DNA of 64,000 nucleotides from Pedobacter sp. BS3 (GCF_008274585.1 NZ_VTRT01000004.1:372001-436000); one strand, 5' to 3'. Counted from the first letter of the stretch, positions 1-8,092 are shown. The notes: generated by a model from the letters alone, not told the origin. Made by a program: numbers and translations.

Positions 1-290
1 TATTCTGAGAAGAATTCAGTAAGCAACTGGTCTAACTGATATACTTTTTCGGCTACCTCGGTGTCTTCATTAATTACTTTCTTTTCTGCTTTTAACGTAG
101 CAGTAGCATAATGAAGCACACACATGGATAGCAAATCTTGTTTATCCCGAACCGCATAATTCTCCTGATATTCCTTTATGCGGTCATTTATCAGCTTCGC
201 TGCCCTCCTTATCACTTCCTCTTCCTCCATAGCTACCTTTAAGGGGTAGATTCTGTCGGCAATATTTATTTTAATGGAGATTTCTCCCAT
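1..290 (-). CDS. zapA: Cell division protein ZapA (3' end at window edge)
   Basis: Ninety-six codons are visible from the ATG at 288-290. The next two bases read TA, so the stop codon may fall exactly at the window edge. The product starts MGEISIKINIADRIYPLKV, followed by an acidic stretch (MEEEEVIRRAAKLIND) and a long amphipathic helix, which is the ZapA fold: a short N-terminal FtsZ-binding domain followed by a coiled coil. ZapA bundles FtsZ filaments at midcell. The upstream neighbour (313-624) encodes a small coiled-coil protein and both follow pheT on the same strand, so a division/translation transcription unit is likely. The call rests on sequence pattern and neighbourhood. Confidence 0.85.
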   Translation of the reverse strand, partial: MGEISIKINIADRIYPLKVAMEEEEVIRRAAKLINDRIKEYQENYAVRDKQDLLSMCVLHYATATLKAEKKVINEDTEVAEKVYQLDQLLTEFFSE

Positions 291-312
291 TTGAGCTATG
301 TTTCACTTTGTA

Positions 313-624
313 TTACTTTTTAAGCAATACAATGCACTTATCTATTTCCCGCACAAAATCGTTAATTTTTTGTTTGATGTCAAGGCTTTTTTCATCAGTA
401 TTTTCAGAACCTTCGTTTTTGCCTTCCAGCGAGCGTGCCAGCTTCAATACCCGCAGACGTTCTTCCAATTCTGCAATATTTTTCTTTGAAACCTCATTAT
501 CCTGCTTTAGCGATTGATTCTCAAGTTGTAATACATTGTTTTCTTCCTGCAACGTAGCGCACAAATCAATCAGCTTTGCTGTTTTTTCAATAACTTCATT
601 TAACTGATTTGCTAACTGCGACAT
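313..624 (-). CDS. Small coiled-coil protein next to zapA (ZapB-like)
   Basis: This 103-residue protein is predicted to be almost entirely helical. Residues about 5-65 form a leucine-rich coiled coil with heptad-like spacing (LNEVIEKTAKLIDLCATL, then LEERLRVLKLA). It has no signal peptide or membrane segment. It starts at ATG 622-624, ends 22 bp before zapA and lies about 50 bp after pheT. Small coiled-coil proteins of this size are commonly encoded directly upstream of zapA in Sphingobacteria, and a role as a ZapA partner in the Z-ring, like ZapB of Enterobacteria, is plausible. Sequence similarity to ZapB itself is not evident, so the function is inferred from position and shape only. Confidence 0.6.
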   Translation of the reverse strand: MSQLANQLNEVIEKTAKLIDLCATLQEENNVLQLENQSLKQDNEVSKKNIAELEERLRVLKLARSLEGKNEGSENTDEKSLDIKQKINDFVREIDKCIVLLKK

Positions 625-675
625 GACACTTGATTACACTAAAGTTTTCTGTTTACGTATGTTTATGCGCTCTGT

Positions 676-3078
676 TTAATTTTTTCGTATTTCGGCTCCG
701 GCTTCTTTTTCTAAGTTAAGAATTAATTTTTGCATGATGGCATCAATCTGCTTATCGGTAAGCGTTTTCTCTTCATCCTGCAAGATAAAGCTTAATGCAT
801 AAGATTTTTTTCCTTCGGGGAGTTTATCTCCTTCGTACACATCAAATACATCTACTGATTTTAGCAGATGTCTTTCGGTGCGTTGTGCAATCAGCCTGAG
901 TTGATTAAACCGGACATCTTTATGAATAAGCATAGAAAGGTCGCGGCGTACCGACGGATATTTAGGTATTTCTGCAAATGTAGTCTTGTTTTTTCGGATG
1001 AGCTTTAGAACCAGATCCCAATCGAACGAAGCATAAAATACATCCTGTGAAATATCAAAGGTTTTAAGCAATTGTTTGTTGACGCTGCCAAAGTCGGCCA
1101 ATATTTTTTCGCCCTTACGGTACGTTAAACCATACTGTAGATCCGGCAAACCGGTTTCTTCAACCGTGTATCCCGTAATATTTAAGCGATCGATCACCTC
1201 GTCGGCAACAGCTTTGAGATGGTAAAAATCTGCCGGTTTGCTTTTTACATTCCAGCGTTCGGTATGCGCATTGCCCGATAGCCATATTCCCAGCCAGTTG
1301 TTTTCTGCAAACCAGTCGTCAGTTTTCCGGTAAGTCTTCCCGAACTCGTATAGTTTCAGGTCAGAGCTTTTGCGGTTTTGATTATAGGCGATTACCTCAA
1401 GCCCGGAATACAAAAGTGTTTGGCGCATGGTGTCCAAATCGCTGCTTAACGGGTTAAGGAGTTGCACGGTATCAGGAGCTCCTTTGTAATAAGCAGACTT
1501 GGTTAACGAGTTGGTCAGCAGCTCATAAAAACCGTTAGCGGTAAGTATATCGGCAATTTTATTTTGTACCAGCTCTTTATCGGGCTTGGCCGAAGGAATT
1601 AACGATGCTTTTACCTGTTGCGGAATTTCAATGTTATTGTACCCGTAAATACGTAGTATTTCTTCAATAATATCCACTTCGCGGGTAACGTCTACTTTAT
1701 AAGGAGGTACTTTTAATTGCAGACCTTCGGCGGTTTCGGCTGCAATTTTAATATGCAGCGCCGTTAGAATATCGCGTACCTCGTTATGTGGAATTTCCTT
1801 GCCTATCAGGCGATTGATATTGGCATAGGTTACCGTAACGTTAAACGGTTCAGCTTTTTGCGGGTAGAAATCGGATATTTCTGATGATATTTCTCCGCCG
1901 GCAACTTCCCGGATCAGCAATGCCGACCGTTTTAGCGCTGTAATGGTTATATCGGGATCGGTGCCCCGCTCAAAGCGGAAAGAAGCATCGGTTTTGAGCC
2001 CGTGCCTTTTGGATGTTTTGCGTATAGAAACCGCGTTAAACCAGGCGCTTTCCAGGAAAACGTTTTTGGTATTATCGTTAATGCCTGAACCTATGCCGCC
2101 AAATACGCCGGCTATGCATAGAGGTTTTTCGGCATCGCAAATCATCAGGTCGCTGGATGATAATTTACGCTCCACACCATCAAGCGTGGTAAAAGGCGTA
2201 CCTTCGGTACAGTTTTTTACCACCACCTTATGCCCGTTTATGGCGTCGGCATCAAATGCATGTAAGGGCTGGCCTAACTCGTGCAGCACATAATTGGTTA
2301 CATCAACAACATTGTTAATGGGCCTGACACCGATGATGTTTAGTTTCTCCTTCAGCCAGCCGGGTGATTCTTTTACAGTTACACCGCTAATGGTAACGGC
2401 AGAATATCGCGGACAAGCCTGCTCGTTTTCTACAACAACGGGAATGGTAAGATTATGATTGCCTATCGCGAAAGCGCTTACATCGGGCATTACAACCGGT
2501 ATACGCAGGTAAGCGGCCAGGTCACGGGCAACGCCGAGGTGCGATGCGGCATCGGCCCGGTTGGGGGTTAGGCCAATCTCGAATAGGTAATCGTCCTTAA
2601 TATTGAAATAATCTTTGGCGGGAGTTCCCACAGTGGCATCCGGCTGCAAAATCAGTATGCCTTCGTGCGATTTGCCCAACCCGATTTCATCTTCGGCGCA
2701 TATCATGCCTTCCGAAACTTCGCCCCGTATTTTTGATTTGTTGATTTTAAAGGGTTCCCCGGACAGCGGATATACGGTAGTGCCAACAGTAGCAACCACA
2801 ACTTTTTGCCCGGCGGCAACATTGGGTGCGCCGCAAACTACCTGTAACTCTTCAGCGCCGCCTACATCAACTTTTGTAATGCGTAAACGGTCGGCATTGG
2901 GATGCTGAGCGCATTCTTTTACATAACCGATGACCAATCCTTCCAGTCCGCCGGGTATGGTTTGTACCTTTTCTAAACTCTCTACTTCGAGCCCAATATC
3001 GGTTAAAATAGTCGATAATTCTTGTGGTGTTTTGGTGGTATCGATAAACTGTTTTAACCAATTATATGAGATTTTCAT
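676..3078 (-). CDS. pheT: Phenylalanine--tRNA ligase beta subunit
   Basis: The beta subunit of the alpha2beta2 enzyme charges tRNA-Phe with phenylalanine in the cytoplasm. At 800 residues it has the usual bacterial length. Visible domains in order: N-terminal core, EMAP/OB tRNA-binding domain (about 40-150, with YVKECAQHPNADRLRITKVD), B3/B4 editing domain (about 215-375, with VTNYVLHELGQPLHAFDAD), B5 domain (about 405-475), the catalytic-like core, and a C-terminal FDX-ACB anticodon-binding domain (from about 705, with YPSVRRDLSMLI). pheS is not in the window, which is normal for this phylum, where pheS and pheT are often unlinked. A tRNA-Phe gene lies 1.5 kb away. A good -7 box (3100-3107) sits 22 bp upstream of the ATG. 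Confidence 0.98.
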   Translation of the reverse strand: MKISYNWLKQFIDTTKTPQELSTILTDIGLEVESLEKVQTIPGGLEGLVIGYVKECAQHPNADRLRITKVDVGGAEELQVVCGAPNVAAGQKVVVATVGTTVYPLSGEPFKINKSKIRGEVSEGMICAEDEIGLGKSHEGILILQPDATVGTPAKDYFNIKDDYLFEIGLTPNRADAASHLGVARDLAAYLRIPVVMPDVSAFAIGNHNLTIPVVVENEQACPRYSAVTISGVTVKESPGWLKEKLNIIGVRPINNVVDVTNYVLHELGQPLHAFDADAINGHKVVVKNCTEGTPFTTLDGVERKLSSSDLMICDAEKPLCIAGVFGGIGSGINDNTKNVFLESAWFNAVSIRKTSKRHGLKTDASFRFERGTDPDITITALKRSALLIREVAGGEISSEISDFYPQKAEPFNVTVTYANINRLIGKEIPHNEVRDILTALHIKIAAETAEGLQLKVPPYKVDVTREVDIIEEILRIYGYNNIEIPQQVKASLIPSAKPDKELVQNKIADILTANGFYELLTNSLTKSAYYKGAPDTVQLLNPLSSDLDTMRQTLLYSGLEVIAYNQNRKSSDLKLYEFGKTYRKTDDWFAENNWLGIWLSGNAHTERWNVKSKPADFYHLKAVADEVIDRLNITGYTVEETGLPDLQYGLTYRKGEKILADFGSVNKQLLKTFDISQDVFYASFDWDLVLKLIRKNKTTFAEIPKYPSVRRDLSMLIHKDVRFNQLRLIAQRTERHLLKSVDVFDVYEGDKLPEGKKSYALSFILQDEEKTLTDKQIDAIMQKLILNLEKEAGAEIRKN

Positions 3079-3099
3079 GCGCTGTTATTAATAGACTGG

Positions 3100-3107
3100 C
3101 AAAGATA
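3100..3107 (-). promoter_or_regulatory. pheT promoter -7 box
   Basis: On the minus strand this reads TATCTTTG, a match to the Bacteroidota primary-sigma -7 consensus TAnnTTTG. It places the transcript start about 15 nt before the pheT ATG. No clear TTTG -33 element is seen, and the upstream side runs directly into the heptad array at 3121. Confidence 0.5.
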
Positions 3108-3120
3108 GAAAAAAGTTCAT

Positions 3121-3309
3121 AGTCAGAGAGTCGGGAAGTCGGAAAAGACCGAAAGCGAGAAAGGTGGAAGGTTAGAAGGCAGAAGGTTTAAGGCATAGGG
3201 TAGCTAATGGCTTATGGTTCATGGCTTATAGTCCGGAAGTCGGTAAAGACAGAAAAGACTGGAAGCAAGAGCATAGAAGCAAGAGACAAGATTAAGGAGT
3301 AAAAGTTAC
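3121..3309. repeat. Degenerate heptanucleotide array upstream of pheT
   Basis: About 27 consecutive 7-bp words can be read here with little loss of register, each resembling its neighbours and drifting gradually along the array. Clear stretches are the AGGTTTA/AGGCATA words (about 3184-3197), the TTATGGT/TCATGGC words (about 3212-3225), and AGCAAGA recurring 14 bp apart near 3263-3285. There is no open frame of note. The array fills the gap between the pheT promoter and the REP-like hairpin at 3311. Register is approximate at both ends. Confidence 0.6.
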
Positions 3310-3310
3310 T

Positions 3311-3342
3311 CCCTCTCCTTTGGAGAGGGTTGGGGAGAGGCT
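3311..3342. repeat. REP-like hairpin, copy 1
   Basis: CCCTCTCC (3311-3318) and GGAGAGGG (3322-3329) form an 8-bp stem with a three-base loop, followed by the tail TTGGGGAGAGGCT. Related copies lie at 20101-20172 (opposite orientation, with extra sequence in the loop) and 57372-57407. All three abut 7-bp word arrays. Confidence 0.7.
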
Positions 3343-3347
3343 ACCCA

Positions 3348-4049
3348 CTACAATAATCCTCTGTCTGCAAAGCTGATGTAGCCGTTGTTTGTAAAAATCA
3401 GGTGGTCTACTATGGGAAGATCCAGCAATCTGCCGGAAGCGGTTAAAGATTCGGTCAGTTTAATATCCTGCTGGCTTGGGTTCAGGTTGCCTGACGGATG
3501 GTTATGTGCCAAAATAATATAGGCTGCATGATGCTCAAGCGCTGTTTGGAAAATGATTTTCGGGTCGGCTACCGTGCCGGCCTGTCCGCCTCGGCTAACC
3601 TGGTGATAAGAGAGGACACTTTTCGAGCGGTTGAGCAGTAGGATCCAGAATTCTTCGTGGGTAACATCTTCAAAACAATGCCGCAAAATGTCGTATGCAT
3701 CTTTGCTGGTAGTAATTTTAGTGATGCTTTTGGCACCGGCATCCTTACGCCTGCGACCAAGCTCCAGAGCGGCTATAATGGTAATGGCTTTCACCTGACC
3801 TATACCTTTAAACCGCGAAAGTTCTTTTACGGATAATTGGCCCAGCCGGTCGAGGTCATTACCTAATGAATGTAAAATGCGTTTGCTTAGCTCCACGGCG
3901 GTTTCATCGCGGTTGCCGGAACCTATCAATATGGCTATTAATTCGGCATCGGTCAGGCTGCGGCGACCTGTTGCAATGAGTTTTTCACGTGGGCGATCGG
4001 CTTCTGCCCAGGCTTTGATGGGTATTTTCTGCTCGTTATATTGGCTCAT
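3348..4049 (-). CDS. radC: RadC-family JAB/MPN-domain protein
   Basis: The 233-residue protein carries a helix-hairpin-helix region near residues 70-90 (LSRFKGIGQVKAITI) and a C-terminal RadC/JAB domain with the JAMM-type metal motif AHNHPSGNLNPSQQD. Although named DNA repair protein RadC, the family's repair role is disputed. The JAB fold suggests a metal-dependent hydrolase, and the HhH region suggests DNA contact. It starts at ATG 4047-4049, directly downstream of rpsT and its terminator. The N-terminal segment (IKAWAEADRPREKLIATG) is typical of the family. Function beyond the fold is not resolved. Confidence 0.93.
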   Translation of the reverse strand: MSQYNEQKIPIKAWAEADRPREKLIATGRRSLTDAELIAILIGSGNRDETAVELSKRILHSLGNDLDRLGQLSVKELSRFKGIGQVKAITIIAALELGRRRKDAGAKSITKITTSKDAYDILRHCFEDVTHEEFWILLLNRSKSVLSYHQVSRGGQAGTVADPKIIFQTALEHHAAYIILAHNHPSGNLNPSQQDIKLTESLTASGRLLDLPIVDHLIFTNNGYISFADRGLL

Positions 4050-4080
4050 GTGGTTTAAACGGTCTGACCAATATAAATAA

Positions 4081-4110
4081 AAAAGGACGTTGTTTGAGCA
4101 ACGTCCTTTT
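4081..4110 (-). terminator. rpsT terminator
   Basis: AAAAGGACGTTG (4081-4092) and CAACGTCCTTTT (4099-4110) form a perfect 12-bp stem with a six-base loop. On the minus strand it is followed by a T-rich run, so it terminates rpsT before radC. The plus strand also has T-rich sequence after it, but no plus-strand gene ends here. Confidence 0.85.
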
Positions 4111-4130
4111 AAAAATTTTTATCTTTTTAA

Positions 4131-4385
4131 TTATTGTAAGCCGTTAACAAAACGGGTCAGCTTTGATTTATTGTTAGAGGCTTTGTTTTTGTGAATTACA
4201 TTCTTTTTTGCCAAACGGTCAAGCATAGAGATAACCTTGGTTAAAAGCGGTGCTGCTTCTGCTTTAGAAGTAGTGCTGCGTAATTTTTTAATTGCGTTAC
4301 GTGTGGTTTTCGCCTGGTAACGATTACGTAAACGTTTCGCTGCATTTGCCCTTATTCTCTTAATAGCTGATTTATGATTTGCCAT
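4131..4385 (-). CDS. rpsT: 30S ribosomal protein S20
   Basis: This 84-residue, highly basic helical protein opens [20 protein letters not shown], the conserved S20 start, and contains [16 protein letters not shown] and [14 protein letters not shown]-like C-terminal features. S20 binds 16S rRNA early in assembly of the small subunit. Length and sequence are standard. It is monocistronic: a promoter lies at 4440-4470 and a strong hairpin terminator follows 20 bp after the stop. Confidence 0.98.
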   Translation of the reverse strand: MANHKSAIKRIRANAAKRLRNRYQAKTTRNAIKKLRSTTSKAEAAPLLTKVISMLDRLAKKNVIHKNKASNNKSKLTRFVNGLQ

Positions 4386-4439
4386 TTCTTAGCTTTTTAT
4401 CCGTTTTATACTTAAATGCCGATTGTTTTTATCGGGATG

Positions 4440-4470
4440 CAAATATAGGATGTTGTTTGTAATTAAGCAA
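4440..4470 (-). promoter_or_regulatory. rpsT promoter
   Basis: On the minus strand the -7 box TATATTTG lies at 4440-4447. A TTGC at 4467-4470, 19 bp upstream, stands where the -33 TTTG element belongs. This leaves a leader of about 50 nt before the rpsT ATG. Confidence 0.55.
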
Positions 4471-4543
4471 GTGAATTTTTATTTTATGTGGATGGAGGTA
4501 AAAAGAAAAATCAAAAAATATTTTCTGAAATAAAAAAAGACAC

Positions 4544-4551
4544 TACATTTG
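4544..4551 (+). promoter_or_regulatory. tRNA-Phe promoter -7 box
   Basis: TACATTTG matches the Bacteroidota -7 consensus exactly and sits 16 bp before the mature tRNA 5' end, the right distance for a short 5' leader removed by RNase P. The -33 region (about 4521-4524) is only a partial match. Confidence 0.6.
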
Positions 4552-4567
4552 CAGTCCCAAACGGGCG

Positions 4568-4640
4568 GGTACCATAGCTCAGTTGGTAGAGCAAAGGACT
4601 GAAAATCCTTGTGTCGCTGGTTCGATTCCAGCTGGTACCA
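4568..4640 (+). tRNA. tRNA-Phe (GAA)
   Basis: The gene is 73 nt. The acceptor stem pairs GGTACCA with TGGTACC, the D-arm contains AGCTCAGTTGGTAGAGC, the anticodon stem AAGGA/TCCTT encloses the loop CTGAAAA (anticodon GAA), and the T-arm is GCTGG-TTCGATT-CCAGC. The discriminator base is A. CCA is not encoded; the genomic sequence continues CAA. The last 12 bases are the core attachment site of the element that follows, so the 3' end seen here is restored by the element or kept by the crossover. Confidence 0.97.
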
Positions 4641-4641
4641 C
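4629..4641. repeat. Left attachment core inside tRNA-Phe
   Basis: CAGCTGGTACCAC covers the end of the T-stem, the acceptor strand, the discriminator and one further base. It is identical to 11946-11958. A tRNA 3' end is the classic target of tyrosine integrases. Confidence 0.88.
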
Positions 4642-4654
4642 AAATAAAACAGCT

Positions 4655-4694
4655 AAACCCTTGATTCTAAATGAATTGAGGGTTTTGTTTTTTA
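4655..4694 (+). terminator. Terminator after tRNA-Phe, brought by the element
   Basis: AAACCCT (4655-4661) pairs with AGGGTTT (4679-4685), with a further ATTC/GAAT pairing inside, followed by TGTTTTTT. It lies inside the element, 14 bp after the tRNA, and would replace the displaced original terminator at 11961. Confidence 0.7.
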
Positions 4695-4698
4695 CAGC

Positions 4699-4722
4699 GG
4701 GTACATTTTTGGGTACACTTTT
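4699..4722. promoter_or_regulatory. Left arm-type integrase repeats
   Basis: GGGTACA at 4699 and GGGTACAC at 4711 are spaced 12 bp apart and followed by a T-run. The same pair, with the same 12-bp spacing, orientation and T-run, occurs at 11809 and 11821 next to the right end. Paired repeats inside both ends are what arm-binding tyrosine integrases use. Confidence 0.7.
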
Positions 4723-4779
4723 TTGAAGCGCATCTACTTTCAGCCGGCAATTTCCGGTATCTTTATTGAAAAATCAGCT

Positions 4780-5211
4780 ATGCAGATACACATCCGGAAT
4801 AAGGCCATTACTCCCAAGGCAGATATAAGCTTAGTTATTCAAACTGTTCTCCTGAATTTTAAGACCGTATCACGGCATTTAAAAAACAAAGGTATAAACG
4901 GCCGTAAATTCTCTGTTCTCAGCTTGTACGTTCTCTTATGCCTTTATAACAGCAGGCCATTGTTAAGAAATGATTTTATGAAAATGCTGGGCATTAACTA
5001 TTATGATGCGGGTAAAGCCATAGAACTATTGACATTAAACCAACTTATCACCCATGAGCTTATAAGTGAGAATAGTAATATCAAATCAATGAATGTGAAG
5101 CATAAACGGTTTAGATTAACTTTACAAGGTGTTCTGTTCGTAGATGAGCTATTACAGAATGTACAGGGTAATAAAAGGCTGTTTAGGATTCAGAAACAAT
5201 ATCATCAATAA
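4780..5211 (+). CDS. Winged-helix-like protein of unknown function (element cargo)
   Basis: The product has 143 residues from the ATG at 4780. An upstream TTG at 4723 would add 19 residues but starts beside the arm repeats, so the ATG is preferred. The middle part reads as a winged helix: a helix with LSLYVLLCLYNSRPLL, a turn, a recognition-helix-like stretch NYYDAGKAIELLTLNQLI, and a two-stranded wing ending FRLTLQGVLFVDELL. This resembles MarR-type DNA-binding folds. There is no signal peptide. Its 3' end overlaps that of the convergent kinase-like gene by 29 bp. It could be a regulator of the element or of the cargo pocket. No family name is assigned. Confidence 0.55.
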   Translation: MQIHIRNKAITPKADISLVIQTVLLNFKTVSRHLKNKGINGRKFSVLSLYVLLCLYNSRPLLRNDFMKMLGINYYDAGKAIELLTLNQLITHELISENSNIKSMNVKHKRFRLTLQGVLFVDELLQNVQGNKRLFRIQKQYHQ

Positions 5212-5782
5212 CATACATTATACCATCTTCATCTTTAAGTACATTTCGTGGATATAAATCTGATACGGTATATTGACCGTTTATAAATGAGGTTCCGCTT
5301 ACTTGCTCAAAATCAAGCAGACTCATAAAATCAGCAATTTCTTGCGGAGTGGGTGTTGTGAAATTACTAATAAAATCCTGTTTCATTACAACCTCGATAT
5401 AAGGAGGGCGACTTTTCCCATAATCAATTCCAGTAAAGCCTACTAATTTATAATTCGTTTCGGGAAATAATTCGTTGTGTATTCTGATCTGTTTGAGCAG
5501 ACCGGAAATAAGAAATTGAGAATTAAACAGGTTATTGCTCTTATACACAACGTGGTTTTCAGTATCTAATACAATGGTATTTTCATTACCTCCTTTATAC
5601 GGGTTCCCAAGAGAGTAAAAGTTATCAACCCATAAACCATTCTCTTTTGCATAATCAAATGCAACCCGGTTTTCTACATCTCTTTGGTCCTGGATTGATA
5701 AAATTCCATTTCCTTTGCTCTTTTCAAGTGTTCCTCTTGCATCTTCAACGCTTTTTCGTAGTCTATCGGCAATTTCTTCCAT
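5183..5782 (-). CDS. Stand-alone polyvalent-protein-type kinase domain
   Basis: The 199-residue protein looks like the kinase domain usually found inside polyvalent proteins of phages and conjugative elements. Visible features are YAKENGLWVDNFYSLGNP, a strand pair with a lysine candidate (IVLDTENHVVYKSNNL), a hinge-like PPYIEVVMKQDF, and the C-terminal VSDLYPRNVLKDEDG...YVIDDIV, whose DxxxxN and following DD resemble a kinase catalytic loop and metal-binding motif. It is unusual as a free-standing protein. The reading frame is open upstream of the first ATG without a start, and a 58-codon frame (5674-5850) overlaps its 5' end. A longer or frameshifted N-terminus is therefore possible. Kinase activity is inferred. 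Confidence 0.6.
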   Translation of the reverse strand: MEEIADRLRKSVEDARGTLEKSKGNGILSIQDQRDVENRVAFDYAKENGLWVDNFYSLGNPYKGGNENTIVLDTENHVVYKSNNLFNSQFLISGLLKQIRIHNELFPETNYKLVGFTGIDYGKSRPPYIEVVMKQDFISNFTTPTPQEIADFMSLLDFEQVSGTSFINGQYTVSDLYPRNVLKDEDGIMYVIDDIVSES

Positions 5783-6113
5783 TCTTTTATTTTCTTCATC
5801 GCTCTTTCTGAATTGAGCTTGTGAGCCTCTGTTAGGTACTTTACTGCCATGATTATTTAATACTATTTATCATGCCTTTAAATTATAGTATATAACACCA
5901 CTTCTGCAAACTTCTTGACAAATCATTTATAAAAATCATCAATCCGGCAAGCTGATTGTACACTCATATAGCTTGGAGATATTTGAAGGCATTTTGACCA
6001 AATAAACAATTTTATTTTAGAGAAATAGCAATATTCGTTTTTATTTCCAATTCAAGAAAAATACTTAGGTTAGTATGGTAAAAGCCGATAGGCAATAAGT
6101 TTTTAAACTAACC

Positions 6114-6851
6114 ATGTCTGAAAAAAAAGAATTATACCTAAGGATTAGCAAAGAGCAATCCAGTTTAGTGAATGACTCATACAAATCTGTATCAGATTCT
6201 TCCAAAAATAAAAATCCATTTCTAAAAGCGCTGTCTGAATACAAGCTGAAGAAATCAGGGAATACTGGAGTAAAAAAAACACAAAGTATTAATCCCTTTG
6301 ATAATCTTCCCGTGAAAAAATATACCATTAACGATTTTGCATTAAAAATAAAGGCCAAATATCCCCAATACCAACATGTTGACAATAACGAGCTTGTAAT
6401 GCGGATTATTAAGAAATATCCTGAATATAAGGACAGTGTCCAAAATCAAGAATCATTAATTATTAGCCAGCCAATTAAGAGCGTAAAAAAAACAAACACC
6501 AACAACTCACTACTTTTGAACAGTTTTTTTGTACTTGTTTTACTTCTCAGCCTTTTATTTATAATCAGAAATATTAAAAATATTGGATTAAAGAGATTAA
6601 AGATAAATAAGAACTATTACAAAGCTCTCCTTGCTACAGTTATAGGCAGTTTATTAATTCTAATTGCAACAAACCCCTCACGCTCTGACTTTACATCATA
6701 TCTCCATAGTAATAGCAATAGGAACATTGGACGGGACAAAAATTATTTAATTTGTTCAATTTACTCATGGGGAAGTTATGATAATAATGCAAAGAAGAAG
6801 TATTTAGGGATACTGGGCAATTTTTATCCTTTGAATACTAAAAAGAAATAA
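6114..6851 (+). CDS. Membrane protein with DUF4359-like C-terminus (element cargo)
   Basis: The protein has 245 residues. The first 130 are lysine- and serine-rich and probably cytoplasmic, with a repeat-like pair KIKAKYPQYQHVDNNELVMR and IIKKYPEYKDSVQ. Two hydrophobic segments follow (about 132-151, LLLNSFFVLVLLLSLLFIIR, and about 170-186, ALLATVIGSLLILIATN). The C-terminal 60 residues run NPSRSDF, RDKNYLICSIYSWGSYD and YLGILGNFYPL. That order (asparagine-proline after the membrane segment, aromatic SIY strand, G-I-x-G-x-F end) matches the DUF4359 pattern. Function is unknown. It is AT-rich compared with the host genes and lies alone on the plus strand in the cargo pocket. Confidence 0.6.
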   Translation: MSEKKELYLRISKEQSSLVNDSYKSVSDSSKNKNPFLKALSEYKLKKSGNTGVKKTQSINPFDNLPVKKYTINDFALKIKAKYPQYQHVDNNELVMRIIKKYPEYKDSVQNQESLIISQPIKSVKKTNTNNSLLLNSFFVLVLLLSLLFIIRNIKNIGLKRLKINKNYYKALLATVIGSLLILIATNPSRSDFTSYLHSNSNRNIGRDKNYLICSIYSWGSYDNNAKKKYLGILGNFYPLNTKKK

Positions 6852-6877
6852 GGATAGCCAAGAGTTAGCTATAAAAT

Positions 6878-8068
6878 TCACTTTGTATACATATACGGCT
6901 TCACATCAAACAGTAATCCGTTAAGCTCTAATCTTTTCAGTTTCCGGGCAAAATTATTCCGTGGGTTACTATTAGTATTCCGGCACTTATGAGCCTGCTC
7001 ATATCCTACATATTTTGCACTGCAAAACTTTGATTTTTTGGACTGGTGGGAAATGTCTTTTCCGCAGGATTGGCAGGCTCTTTTTTCAGGTGTTTCTACA
7101 GGAGGTATAAAGTAACGTTTTGATACTATAACTGAACGCTCAAAACGTTTCCGTTTCTCATTTGAAATCCTGCTCAAAACGTTACTGTTTTTTGCTGTAT
7201 CTTTTTTAGAAATCCCGCTCAAAACGTTACCTTTTTTTATTAGCAGTTCCCTTACTGTTTCATGCAGTTTCAGCGTTCCAAACTGCTGTATTATTTCGGT
7301 GTATTTCCGCCTATTATCATACCGTTGTTTACGTGTCATTTCCTGCCAACTTCCAAAGGTTAAGGCTAAATCATAAACCCGCAGCTGCGGTTTGGTCAGC
7401 TGTGATTTATTTACAGGCTCTTTTAAAATTACTTCATTGTAACTTTCCCATAACTGCCGTAATCCATGTTCTGCAAATTCGGGCTTTGTTAGATCGGCTA
7501 AATAAACGTGTCCTTTTTTCAAGCAGTCCATTATTGTTATTTTCTTCTCAAACCGCAGAATATTATCCGGTTGTCTATACTGTAACCCCTTATTATAAAT
7601 CTTTATTCCGTATTGGTTTAAATACGCCTCTTTTCCTTTTCCCTGTCCTTTTACTTTCATTGTACTAAAAGGCGTATTTTTATAGGCGATAAGGCTATTT
7701 AAAAAGGCATCAGGGTTAAAAGCGGGGGAGACGTTCAATCCTATTTCTAAATTCTCTAAACGTGCAGTATTTGGGTTTATTCCGAAAGTTTGGGAAAGAT
7801 CATTAATAACGTCTTTGATATCGGATAAATGAAAGTCATTGTAATTATGTTCGCCGTTGTTCCAATACTTATGCAGACTTCCTTTTATTTCGGCTGTGCC
7901 AGACGGGTAAATGGTAAACTTTAAATCTTTATATTCTGCTGTGTAAACACCGTCTTTCAGTTCTCCTGTTTTCTCGTTTACCGCTGTAGTAAATTCCAGC
8001 AGCCCATTATTCTGCAAGTTCTTTGCAAAATCCTTTTCGCTAATCCTTATCTTTACAAAGTCATACAT
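6878..8068 (-). CDS. Rep-like protein (phage G2P/X-type replication initiator)
   Basis: This 396-residue protein carries, in the first 200 residues, the landmarks of rolling-circle initiators of filamentous phage and plasmid type: NTARLENLEIGLNV, then YLNQYGIKIYNKGLQY and ILRFEKKIT. The pattern is an acidic strand, a K-IY-K segment and an LRFE strand. The centre is helical. The C-terminus holds a zinc-finger-like module (CQSCGKDI, then KFCSAKYVG and HKCRNTNSN). It is the largest gene of the element after int and lies downstream of the HTH gene, as initiators do in small Bacteroidota elements. A nicking tyrosine cannot be assigned by eye. The alternative, a DNA-binding regulator, fits less well. 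Confidence 0.6.
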   Translation of the reverse strand: MYDFVKIRISEKDFAKNLQNNGLLEFTTAVNEKTGELKDGVYTAEYKDLKFTIYPSGTAEIKGSLHKYWNNGEHNYNDFHLSDIKDVINDLSQTFGINPNTARLENLEIGLNVSPAFNPDAFLNSLIAYKNTPFSTMKVKGQGKGKEAYLNQYGIKIYNKGLQYRQPDNILRFEKKITIMDCLKKGHVYLADLTKPEFAEHGLRQLWESYNEVILKEPVNKSQLTKPQLRVYDLALTFGSWQEMTRKQRYDNRRKYTEIIQQFGTLKLHETVRELLIKKGNVLSGISKKDTAKNSNVLSRISNEKRKRFERSVIVSKRYFIPPVETPEKRACQSCGKDISHQSKKSKFCSAKYVGYEQAHKCRNTNSNPRNNFARKLKRLELNGLLFDVKPYMYTK

Positions 8069-8092
8069 CTGTATGAATAATTGAACAAAAAG

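Noticed and set aside
1943-2293. Long frames opposite pheT and within the tamB, susC and GH2 genes
   Set aside because: They lie fully inside well-supported genes on the other strand or frame and show no domain pattern.
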